A model generated the notes under the pieces. The model saw only the letters and a program-made list of their open reading frames with translations, did no database searches and had not been told where the DNA came from. 21,263 nucleotides of DNA from Thiodiazotropha sp037382065. Its GTDB lineage: Bacteria > Pseudomonadota > Gammaproteobacteria > Chromatiales > Chromatiaceae. The DNA lies in NCBI GenBank assembly GCA_037382065.1, contig JARRQF010000017.1, positions 1 to 21,263 of the forward strand, read 5' to 3'. Of this stretch, positions 1 through 6,170 are shown piece by piece (position 1 is the stretch's first letter; every line of letters starts with the position of its first letter). Both the position numbers and the translations under genes were made by a program.

Positions 1-52
1 TAGACTTACCAATACCGCCTTTACCGTAGATTGCACACTGACGCATTGCCAT
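1..52 (-). CDS. nifH: nitrogenase iron protein (dinitrogenase reductase), 5' fragment
   Basis: Only the first 17 codons are in the window; the gene continues past the left edge. The translation starts MAMRQCAIYGKGGIGKS, which is the near-invariant NifH N-terminus including the P-loop GKGGIGKS that binds MgATP. NifH is the homodimeric 4Fe-4S protein that passes electrons to the MoFe protein. The ATG at 52-50 is preceded by a strong Shine-Dalgarno sequence (TAAGGAGA, about 6 nt spacing). Its sigma-54 promoter lies about 75 nt upstream and draT is divergent, so NifH is also the protein that the neighbouring DraT would ADP-ribosylate. The identity is secure despite the short fragment, although P-loop relatives such as VnfH or AnfH cannot be excluded from 17 residues. 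Confidence 0.93.
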   Translation of the reverse strand, partial: MAMRQCAIYGKGGIGKS

Positions 53-125
53 GTTGGATCTCCTTACTTTGTATTAAATCAATTGTGACTAAAGTCGTTT
101 AAGTTCACTCGTACAGCAACATAAA

Positions 126-142
126 TGCAAGTGGTGTGCCAA
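126..142 (-). promoter_or_regulatory. sigma-54 (-24/-12) promoter of nifH
   Basis: Read on the minus strand the sequence is TTGGCACACCACTTGCA, an exact match to TGGCAC-N5-TTGCW with the GG and GC doublets correctly spaced. The predicted start of transcription is near 115, giving a leader of about 63 nt before the nifH ATG. Known nifH promoters use RpoN with the enhancer-binding protein NifA. Confidence 0.93.
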
Positions 143-237
143 TAATTAGATTTACATATAACTCATTGTTTTTTCGAATAAAAATATTTATTCACAAACA
201 CTACTCCAAGTTAGGTTCACGACAATAGCTCAGTTTA

Positions 238-253
238 TGTATGGATGATCACA
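238..253 (-). promoter_or_regulatory. NifA-type upstream activator site (TGT-N10-ACA) for nifH
   Basis: The bases TGTATGGATGATCACA fit the NifA enhancer consensus TGT-N10-ACA exactly. Relative to the predicted nifH transcription start the site is at about -123 to -138, the usual range for such sites, with an AT-rich stretch (143-200) between it and the promoter. The site runs over the draT start codon (241-243), so NifA bound here could also affect draT. The motif is symmetric, so strand is nominal. Confidence 0.65.
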
Positions 254-1080
254 AACAAACATTACAAAAACCGCCCACCCTGCCCAGCTATGCACGCTTA
301 CCAATCAATCACTGCAATCTACCTTCGATTATTCTTGGCAGCCTGACCTTTCAGCGACACCCTGTGTCATTGGAGATCGATGGTGTCAAACAACTACACC
401 ATGAACTATTTGATTGTCTGGATAAGATCGACCAGGCCAACCAACGTGCCGAAAACTTCAAAGACTATATGAAGTCATGTTTTTTACTCGACCATCTGGA
501 CGAAGCGGGTTTCACTGCAATAGATGACCATATAAAAAGGGATAAGGCTGACTACTTACGTATATTAAGAGGTTGGATGTTCGATGCCGACAGCAAAGAA
601 GCCGCCGTCCTGAAAAGCTGGGTCGAGTCGCGGTTTGGGCTTTTGCCACGTAATCACCATGGACCTCTAGGGGATTTTTCGATGGCCAATTATCAGATCT
701 ATCTATCAGACCGAGCCAAGGGCCTATACAACACCAATGCGCTGGAGTCACAAATCGATCTTCTCTATACCTATAGTCAATATGAGCTTATGAAGAGATT
801 TCCGCCTAGCATTAAGTTATATCGAGGAACAAATCATGTTAATGACTATGAAGTTCTCGATCGACTGGACAAACAAAACTACATATTAATCATGAATAAT
901 CTGAATTCATTTACCAGCAACCGTGCCCGTGCCGATGAGTTTGGTGATTATATATTGGAAGCCAATGTTCCAATATCCAAGCTTCTCTATTTTCCTGAAT
1001 TATTACCTGGAAATCTAAAAGGCGAGAGCGAATATCTTGTGATTGGTGGCATTTATCAAGTTATCGTAAAAACCATGTAG
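241..1080 (+). CDS. draT: NAD+-dinitrogen-reductase ADP-D-ribosyltransferase DraT
   Basis: The 279-residue cytoplasmic protein matches the DraT family in length and in its N-terminal block (LPINHCNLPSIILGSLTFQ). DraT transfers ADP-ribose from NAD+ to an arginine of NifH and so turns nitrogenase off in response to ammonium or energy loss. The R-S-E signature of arginine-specific ADP-ribosyltransferases is visible: Arg195 in LYRGTN, SFTS at 223-226, and the catalytic ExE at Glu262/Glu264 (GESEYL). It diverges from nifH. The ATG has no recognisable Shine-Dalgarno sequence (the nearest AGG is about 25 nt upstream) and overlaps a NifA-type site, so expression may be weak or unusually controlled. 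I see no sigma-54 promoter facing it. The usual partner draG is not in this window; the next gene is a SIR2-like protein. Confidence 0.93.
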   Translation: MDDHKQTLQKPPTLPSYARLPINHCNLPSIILGSLTFQRHPVSLEIDGVKQLHHELFDCLDKIDQANQRAENFKDYMKSCFLLDHLDEAGFTAIDDHIKRDKADYLRILRGWMFDADSKEAAVLKSWVESRFGLLPRNHHGPLGDFSMANYQIYLSDRAKGLYNTNALESQIDLLYTYSQYELMKRFPPSIKLYRGTNHVNDYEVLDRLDKQNYILIMNNLNSFTSNRARADEFGDYILEANVPISKLLYFPELLPGNLKGESEYLVIGGIYQVIVKTM

Positions 1081-1161
1081 CACACACCAAACAGGAGAGA
1101 ATAATAAAGCGTCATATTGATGCGATATCATACAATTCGCTAGCAGCGTGTCTGCAAATAG

Positions 1162-1177
1162 TGTCACAAACACAACA
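1162..1177 (+). promoter_or_regulatory. NifA-type upstream activator site for the SIR2-like operon
   Basis: TGT at 1162-1164 and ACA at 1175-1177 are separated by exactly 10 nt, the NifA consensus. Relative to the predicted sigma-54 start at 1265 it sits at about -103 to -88, the usual enhancer distance. A perfect 12-bp palindrome (ATCTATATAGAT, 1205-1216) of unknown role lies between it and the promoter. Confidence 0.6.
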
Positions 1178-1238
1178 ATTCAATTAGAAAGGCTCTAGTT
1201 AATTATCTATATAGATGATTTCAATCAGTTTATTTATT

Positions 1239-1254
1239 TGGCCTACGTCTTGCT
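1239..1254 (+). promoter_or_regulatory. sigma-54 promoter of the SIR2-like / DUF1289-like / hemerythrin operon
   Basis: TGGCCTACGTCTTGCT keeps the GG and GC doublets of the -24/-12 elements at correct spacing and matches TGGC and TTGCT. The only departures from TGGCAC are at its last two positions. The start of transcription would be near 1265, 25 nt before the ATG at 1290. Together with the NifA-type site upstream this predicts nif co-regulation of three genes. Confidence 0.75.
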
Positions 1255-1289
1255 TATTAAAACCAAATAGATAATCCAGGAGCGATGTA

Positions 1290-2153
1290 ATGAGCGCAGC
1301 AAAATTTGAAGATCTAGTTGAGGGGATTCAATCAGGCACCATCGTGCCATACCTAGGGGCAGGAGCATTGCGGGGTTCCACGAACCAGGAAACCGGCGAG
1401 GCTATTCCAGCGGATAGCGACAGCCTGATACTCGCGATGAATAATGGAAAACCGATGTCACCTCGATTGATGTACGAGTTTCCCCGCGCTGCCATGGATA
1501 TCGAGCTGAAACGGGGGCGCAGTGCGGTCAATCGCTTTCTATCAACAATTTATGGCGAAATGGGTTGGAGTCGTGCACCACTACATGACTGGCTGGCCAA
1601 AATCATGCCGCGCTATGTCATCGATATCAATCGTGATACGCAGCTTCAGGCAAGCTACGCAAAGACACCCCATACTCTGATTTGCGGCATTTCACGTATT
1701 GCAGGTACAAACTACCGATTTCGAATCCATCACTATGATGGCAGCAACTATTCCGAAAAAGAGATTGACCAGAACGAAGTAGACCCTACTCTGCCAATAC
1801 TCTTCAAACCCATGGGCAGTCCACTTCCAGACCCAACGTTCATAGCATCCGACGCTGACTATGTTGATTACATATCGGAATTAATGGGGGGATTCGCCAT
1901 TCCAGATTTTGTAAAATCCTACCGCAAAGAGAAGCAATATCTCTTTCTCGGATTAAGAATGACAAGAGATACCGAACGTATGGTTTTATCCGACATGATC
2001 TACGCATCCGGTAGCCCGTCAGGCTGGGCGCTGATCCCTGAACCAAACGACAAAGAGAGACGCTTTTGCAAACGCATGAATATTGAAATTATTGAAGCGG
2101 ATATTGAGCAATTTATTTCAGACACCACAACACCGCAAATGAAGATAGCTTAA
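1290..2153 (+). CDS. SIR2-like domain protein of the nif region
   Basis: A 287-residue soluble protein with the layout of SIR2_2-type domains. The nucleotide-binding loop IVPYLGAGAL is at 18-27, INRD at 113-116 replaces the usual TNYD, LFKPMGS at 171-177 replaces the usual YKLHGS, and YLFLGLRMTRDTERMVL lies near 217-233. Members of this fold bind NAD+, and some hydrolyse it in antiphage defence or remove acyl groups. Here the position of the usual catalytic histidine appears to be Met175, while Asn114 and Asp116 are kept, so enzymatic activity is doubtful and NAD binding without catalysis is possible. A good Shine-Dalgarno sequence (AGGAG, 7 nt) supports the ATG. It follows a sigma-54 promoter, lies 209 nt after draT and is 3 nt from the next gene. 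The fold call is fairly secure; the role is not known to me. Confidence 0.8.
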   Translation: MSAAKFEDLVEGIQSGTIVPYLGAGALRGSTNQETGEAIPADSDSLILAMNNGKPMSPRLMYEFPRAAMDIELKRGRSAVNRFLSTIYGEMGWSRAPLHDWLAKIMPRYVIDINRDTQLQASYAKTPHTLICGISRIAGTNYRFRIHHYDGSNYSEKEIDQNEVDPTLPILFKPMGSPLPDPTFIASDADYVDYISELMGGFAIPDFVKSYRKEKQYLFLGLRMTRDTERMVLSDMIYASGSPSGWALIPEPNDKERRFCKRMNIEIIEADIEQFISDTTTPQMKIA

Positions 2154-2156
2154 AAG

Positions 2157-2387
2157 ATGGCTAAGTTTATTCCATGTCAGGGAAAAACAGCCTGCCGAGA
2201 GGATAAAGACGGCTGTAAAACCTGTGGCAGAACAACCAATGAGATTATCAGACTGCGCGAACTGCTTGATCAACTCTGCACCCTGGCAGATGAGTATGAC
2301 TATAGCAATATTGATGAGTATGCCGGCTATATTCAGCGAAAGCTCGAAAAGATGATTAGCTACCGAAGAAAAAATCAGGTCAGTTAA
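2157..2387 (+). CDS. small four-cysteine protein, DUF1289-like
   Basis: A 76-residue protein. Its N-terminal half carries Cys7, Cys13, Cys20 and Cys23 in the pattern PC-x5-C-x6-CxxCGR-x3-NEI. This resembles DUF1289 proteins, where a Cys set and a following CGR...EI motif are typical and may bind a metal or Fe-S cluster. Residues 28-70 are charged and probably helical, and are longer than in most DUF1289 proteins. The ATG is 3 nt after the stop of the SIR2-like gene and the stop is 4 nt before the hemerythrin gene, so the three are almost certainly co-transcribed from the sigma-54 promoter. No signal peptide is seen. The family assignment is by motif resemblance only and the function is unknown. 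Confidence 0.75.
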   Translation: MAKFIPCQGKTACREDKDGCKTCGRTTNEIIRLRELLDQLCTLADEYDYSNIDEYAGYIQRKLEKMISYRRKNQVS

Positions 2388-2391
2388 TAGA

Positions 2392-2811
2392 ATGACTAAG
2401 CTTATTAATCCAATCGATGAAAAATATCTCCTGGGCGTGTCACAAATAGACCAGACGCACCAGGAGTTTATTGAACTGGTTAATCGCATGAACAGCGCAG
2501 ATAAGCCGTCTTTTATCATTCTTTTTCAAAACCTTATAGAACATACTGAATCTCATTTCTCGAAAGAGCTGGATTTGATGAAAGCATCGGCCTTTTCCGC
2601 AATACGCGAACATACAGACGAACATCAACGGGTACTTGGTGATCTCAGGCGTTTCGGCAGCCGCGTCGCCAAAGGTTCTTTACAGCTTGGGCGAGCCTAT
2701 ATCACACAGCAATTGCCCAACTGGTTCGAACTGCATACCTGCACCATGGACAGCGCGCTTGCTGCACACTTAAAAAAGTGTGAAGCCCCAAAGCAATGCA
2801 AACCAGTCTGA
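2392..2811 (+). CDS. bacteriohemerythrin, single-domain
   Basis: A 139-residue soluble hemerythrin with all seven expected di-iron ligands: His23 (IDQTH), His55 and Glu59 (HFSKE), His74 and His78 (EHTDEH), His115 and Asp120 (HTCTMD). These proteins bind O2 reversibly at a non-haem di-iron site inside a four-helix bundle and act in O2 storage, delivery, scavenging or sensing. There is no fused signalling domain. Placement as the last gene of a NifA-type operon suggests a job in keeping O2 away from nitrogenase or in reporting O2, but that is inference. The last codons contain a 7-bp hairpin (2765-2782) with no T-run, and a leftward gene ends only 16 nt downstream, so transcripts may converge here. 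Confidence 0.93.
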   Translation: MTKLINPIDEKYLLGVSQIDQTHQEFIELVNRMNSADKPSFIILFQNLIEHTESHFSKELDLMKASAFSAIREHTDEHQRVLGDLRRFGSRVAKGSLQLGRAYITQQLPNWFELHTCTMDSALAAHLKKCEAPKQCKPV

Positions 2812-2827
2812 TGTGGGTTCCCGGCGT

Positions 2828-4270
2828 TTATTTCGAACAATTGCCGCCATGTGTGATCGTCGGGTCGGGAGCATGCCCGTCTTCCCATTTGTTACCATCG
2901 AATTTATTCGTTGGATCGGCTCTGGTTGCATCGTTGACGATCATTGCGCAATTGGGGTGCTTGCGATTATTGCCGAAATAATTATCTGAAATACTGAGAT
3001 GTCGAATGGGTGTTTTACCTTTATCACAAACATTGATGGTGCAGGCGCCGTAATCAAGCCAGTTATTCTCAATGCTAAGGTAGGAGGTAAGGAGATTGGG
3101 ATCGGCGGCTGCCTGGTCAACCATGATGGCGGCATTGGCTTCATCGTTGTTCGGTGTGATCGTATTGTGACGGATAATCGTATTGGATCCGTAGTGTATC
3201 TGTATGCCGTCGCTGTGTGACGGTGTGCATCCTCGGCCATATTCATACTTGGCGCTGTATAAATCATGGATGTAGCTGTCTTCGATGACAACGTTTGTAT
3301 CAGCGAATTTCTTAAAGACCGATGCGCCGTCAATCGTGCCGGAGATATCGACGCGTCTTAGTGTATAGCCGGAACCATGGATGGCATTGCCATTCGAAAT
3401 GCTCTGCGTTGAAGCAGCGATGGTGCTGTCCTCGATGAGCACGTTGCGGCGATCAAATGCTCTGACTAATTCATATATTGGGTATTCCCCTTTTGCCATG
3501 CATTCGTTCTTCGTGGCGGGGTCTTTCGCAAGGTCCGAAGGAATAGGCGTACCTTCAATGCGTGAATACCGAATGGTAACGTCATCGGCATAGATCCTGA
3601 GGCGACCACTAATAAGTAGTCCTTGAAAAACACCAGGTTTGGTAATCTTTACATTGCCGCTCTGATCCACATAAATGCCAGTGGAATGATCGGTGACAGC
3701 AGGGGTTAATATATACCCTTCCGGAACGCCGGTATTGCTGGGCCCCGGCTTTGCTGTGCTGGTATCGTCATTGGTTGCGGAATCGCCGTTAACAGCGAAT
3801 TCCAGGATAGAGGCCCATGTATTGATCGTGTTACCGTTGACCGTGAGCCGAATATATCGGGCATCGATCGGAGCGAATGAATAGTTCTGAATGTCGGTGC
3901 CATAGCCGCTAACACCCTTGTAGACCTGGGTGTAGGTTGCGTCATCCGTCGAATATGCAATGCTGAAGTTATTGATCCGTTCATCGCCATGGTACCAGGC
4001 TATCCCGATAGAGCACACCGAGGTACTTTCTGCCAGTTTTACGGTCAACTGAGTACCAATTCCCTTGCCTGACCAACGAGTGGTCAGATCTCCGTCAAGA
4101 ACGTTCTTTGGCGGATTGCCGCTTTGTTCCGCACTTGCCCATACGCTGGCGATGGGAAGATCTTCGCCGCATAAATCGGCTGCGTTGGCGTTGTTGCATG
4201 CGCCGATAGCAGTCAATAGGAAAAGTGGGATCCCAATTGAATAAGTGGATGAAAAGATATGTGCCTTCAT
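2828..4270 (-). CDS. secreted discoidin (F5/8 type C) plus parallel beta-helix protein
   Basis: A 480-residue exported protein. Residues 1-31 form a signal peptide with a hydrophobic core (IGIPLFLLTAIGA). Cleavage could be by signal peptidase I after ANA30, or at a poor lipobox (IGAC, Cys25). Residues 33-162 match the F5/8 type C / CBM32 jelly roll (NVLDGDLTTRW near 56-66, RYIRLTVNG near 138-146, ending ILEFAVNG), which usually binds glycans. A Thr/Ser/Pro-rich linker covers 163-182. Residues 185-480 show recurrent turns such as IRYSRIEG, VLIEDSTI, IIRHNTI and SIENNWLDYG, typical of right-handed beta-helix (pectin-lyase-like) proteins. A glycan-binding surface or extracellular polysaccharide-active protein is likely; no catalytic set could be assigned. 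AGGGG about 11 nt upstream supports the ATG. It converges with the hemerythrin gene. Confidence 0.85.
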   Translation of the reverse strand: MKAHIFSSTYSIGIPLFLLTAIGACNNANAADLCGEDLPIASVWASAEQSGNPPKNVLDGDLTTRWSGKGIGTQLTVKLAESTSVCSIGIAWYHGDERINNFSIAYSTDDATYTQVYKGVSGYGTDIQNYSFAPIDARYIRLTVNGNTINTWASILEFAVNGDSATNDDTSTAKPGPSNTGVPEGYILTPAVTDHSTGIYVDQSGNVKITKPGVFQGLLISGRLRIYADDVTIRYSRIEGTPIPSDLAKDPATKNECMAKGEYPIYELVRAFDRRNVLIEDSTIAASTQSISNGNAIHGSGYTLRRVDISGTIDGASVFKKFADTNVVIEDSYIHDLYSAKYEYGRGCTPSHSDGIQIHYGSNTIIRHNTITPNNDEANAAIMVDQAAADPNLLTSYLSIENNWLDYGACTINVCDKGKTPIRHLSISDNYFGNNRKHPNCAMIVNDATRADPTNKFDGNKWEDGHAPDPTITHGGNCSK

Positions 4271-4768
4271 GGTAGTTATTCCCCTATTTCGTGATTGCTA
4301 AACTAATCATTTTTTCAATCGAGGATTGGTGGCTGGTTCTCACTATTCAGATTTTACGGGATATAAATGTAAACTCTATCGTTGCGTAATAAGCTAATGG
4401 GAGGTAACACTTTGTGGCGAGGGATTCTTCGATATGGTGTTTACTGATGGTACATCTGTGACGGCAGGCGTTGGGCATTCATTGGATTTGTGTGTGGTTG
4501 CTGACAGTGAGCTTTGCGTCCAATGGCCGGGGTTGAATGCAGGTGTGTATCGGATTGGGATAGCTGGGGATGATACGCTTAATACTCAGGTGGACCTATA
4601 CGTTGTGAGGAGATTTTGGGACACCCATCAAATAGCTATCATTCAATCTCTTGATTTTCATTATTAATGCAGAAATTGAACGGCATAATAATATTGAGTG
4701 TCCTGATATGAGTGATATGTGCTAGGTCACCCTCCCCGAATGGAGAGGATGGTGTTTTGTAAATACGA
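4271..4768. other. intergenic region of about 500 bp
   Basis: It holds the upstream region of the leftward beta-helix gene and the downstream region of yjfB. A plus-strand open frame at 4434-4667 has no ribosome-binding site at the right distance and no recognisable domain, so I do not call it a gene, although its translation is not obviously random and it may be a relic. Nothing else was recognised apart from the hairpin at 4728-4754. Confidence 0.5.
4728..4754 (-). terminator. possible transcript-end hairpin after yjfB
   Basis: In minus-strand RNA a stem of about 10 bp with two G-U pairs and a 4-nt loop can form, beginning about 18 nt after the yjfB stop. There is no U-run on that strand. 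On the plus strand a TTTTGT follows, but the stem there has two C-A mismatches. It is therefore either a weak leftward terminator or a structural element. Confidence 0.3.
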
Positions 4769-4966
4769 TCAGACCATTACGTCGATTTTTCCGCCCACTG
4801 CGCCACTGCTGCTGGGTTTTGGTGCGCTCTGCTCAATCGATGCCACAAGTTGAGCGCCAATCTGCTTCTCCATGTCCATCGCTTTTTTCTGCATAGCAAC
4901 ACTGCTTTGGGAGGTAGTATTTGCGATCATGCTGGCAGTTGCTGAGCCAACCCCGGAAAGTTCCAT
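4769..4966 (-). CDS. YjfB family putative motility protein
   Basis: A 65-residue protein with the YjfB/PF14070 pattern: a short N-terminal helix (SGVGSATASMIANTT), the core SVAMQKKAMDMEKQIGAQLV at 22-41, a Ser/Pro-rich stretch and the C-terminal GGKIDVMV. Family members are small, have no signal peptide and are found with flagellar genes; their molecular role is unproven. TAGGAGTG 5-12 nt upstream supports the ATG. A possible FliA-type promoter lies about 40 nt upstream. It is read in the same direction as the HD-GYP/kinase pair and 97 nt after it, which fits a motility and c-di-GMP theme. Confidence 0.8.
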   Translation of the reverse strand: MELSGVGSATASMIANTTSQSSVAMQKKAMDMEKQIGAQLVASIEQSAPKPSSSGAVGGKIDVMV

Positions 4967-5003
4967 AATGACACTCCTAGAAAATGTGGAAACCTCAAAA
5001 TCT

Positions 5004-5030
5004 ATAGCGTTCAGCTGGCTCGTAACTTAA
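5004..5030 (-). promoter_or_regulatory. possible sigma-28 (FliA) promoter of yjfB
   Basis: On the minus strand TTAAGTTA, 11 nt, then AACGCTAT compares with the FliA consensus TAAAGTTT-N11-GCCGATAA at 10 of 16 positions. The predicted start near 4998 would give a leader of about 32 nt. It is a plausible but degenerate match and is strengthened mainly by the motility-linked gene it precedes. Confidence 0.35.
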
Positions 5031-5063
5031 TTAATTTAAGAACGCTCTTCCTTGGCGTATCTC

Positions 5064-6170
5064 TCAAGACGAAGCATCGGCAAATTGAACCGCTATCTCT
5101 TTAAAGTCGTGCTGCTTATCAATAAAGGCAGCGAGAATATCGGGGTCAAAATGGTGATTACCCTCATTACAGATAATTTCCATCGCTTTTTCATGAGTAA
5201 AGGCGCTCTTGTAAACACGGCTACTGATAAGGGCGTCGTAAACATCGGCAATAGCCATCAGGCGACCTGAAATAGGAATCTCATCGCCTTTTAGTCCAAG
5301 AGGATAACCAGAGCCATCCCAATGCTCATGATGGCTATAGGCAATCTCACGCGCCATTTCTAAAAAATCAGTAGAACCAAGCTCTTTCTCGGCACGCAGC
5401 AAGGCATCTTTCCCATAATTCGTATGCTGTTTCATCAGCTTCCACTCGTCGGCATCAAGTTTGGCCGGTTTAAGCAGTATGCTATCAGGAACTCCAACTT
5501 TGCCAATATCGTGTAGTGGCGACGTTTTATGGAGCATCTCAATATTCATGGGGTTTAGGTAGTGGGAAAATTTGGGGTGATTTCTGAGATGTTCTGCCAA
5601 TGCCCGGATATAGTTTTGGGTTCTCAGAATATGCTTTCCTGTATCAGCATCGCGCGTTTCGGCCAGGGAGGCCATGCAGTAGATAGCGACATCCTTGGTT
5701 CGATTCAACTCCTTGGTGCGATCATGAATTTTGCTCTCCAATAAAATATTCTGATCCGAGAGCAATCGATTTGCGCGAGTAAGCGCCAAATGTGTTTTAA
5801 TTCGTGCACGCACCACAGGTGGACTCATTGGTTTGGATATATAATCCACCGCACCCAATTCAAAACCATGCATCTCATCCGATACATCGCTCTTAACTGT
5901 TAGGAAAATCACTGGAATATCATGTGTCTCAGGTTGTGCTTTCAGTCTCTGGCAAACTTGATATCCATCCATCCCACCTGGCATCTGGATATCTAGCAGA
6001 ATCAGATCGGGCAGGGGTTTGGATAGCGACCGCCGCAGAGCCTGTTCGCCATTTTTAGCGACAACCATTCTGTAGTCTTCACTTAGCAATTCAACGAGAA
6101 CGTTAATGTAGAAACTCTCATCATCTACCACAAGAATTTTCTTTTTTTCATTATCAAGCACGGGCTTCAT
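5064..6170 (-). CDS. response regulator with HD-GYP domain (cyclic di-GMP phosphodiesterase)
   Basis: A 368-residue RpfG-like protein. The receiver domain is at about 11-128 with acidic pair Asp16/Asp17, phospho-acceptor Asp60 (LILLDIQMP) and Lys113. A helical linker follows, then an HD-GYP domain at about 155-355 with HD at His220/Asp221 (HDIGK), HHEHWDGSGYP at 280-290 and a following ISGRLMAIADVYDAL helix. These metal-ligand motifs are intact, so an active c-di-GMP hydrolase is expected. Its start overlaps the end of the hybrid kinase gene by 17 nt and GAGG lies directly before the ATG, which points to translational coupling; a GTG three codons in has better spacing to GAGG. The kinase upstream is the obvious phospho-donor, via its HPt domain. 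Confidence 0.94.
   Translation of the reverse strand: MKPVLDNEKKKILVVDDESFYINVLVELLSEDYRMVVAKNGEQALRRSLSKPLPDLILLDIQMPGGMDGYQVCQRLKAQPETHDIPVIFLTVKSDVSDEMHGFELGAVDYISKPMSPPVVRARIKTHLALTRANRLLSDQNILLESKIHDRTKELNRTKDVAIYCMASLAETRDADTGKHILRTQNYIRALAEHLRNHPKFSHYLNPMNIEMLHKTSPLHDIGKVGVPDSILLKPAKLDADEWKLMKQHTNYGKDALLRAEKELGSTDFLEMAREIAYSHHEHWDGSGYPLGLKGDEIPISGRLMAIADVYDALISSRVYKSAFTHEKAMEIICNEGNHHFDPDILAAFIDKQHDFKEIAVQFADASS

Noticed and set aside
2765..2782. Hairpin at the end of the hemerythrin gene as a terminator
   Set aside because: It has a 7-bp A/T-rich stem with no T-run after it on either strand and lies inside the coding sequence.
4434..4667. Plus-strand frame of 77 codons between the beta-helix gene and yjfB
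   Set aside because: The only GGAGGT is about 28 nt upstream of its ATG, there is no recognisable domain, and the frame has no start nearer to that site. Kept only as a possible relic.
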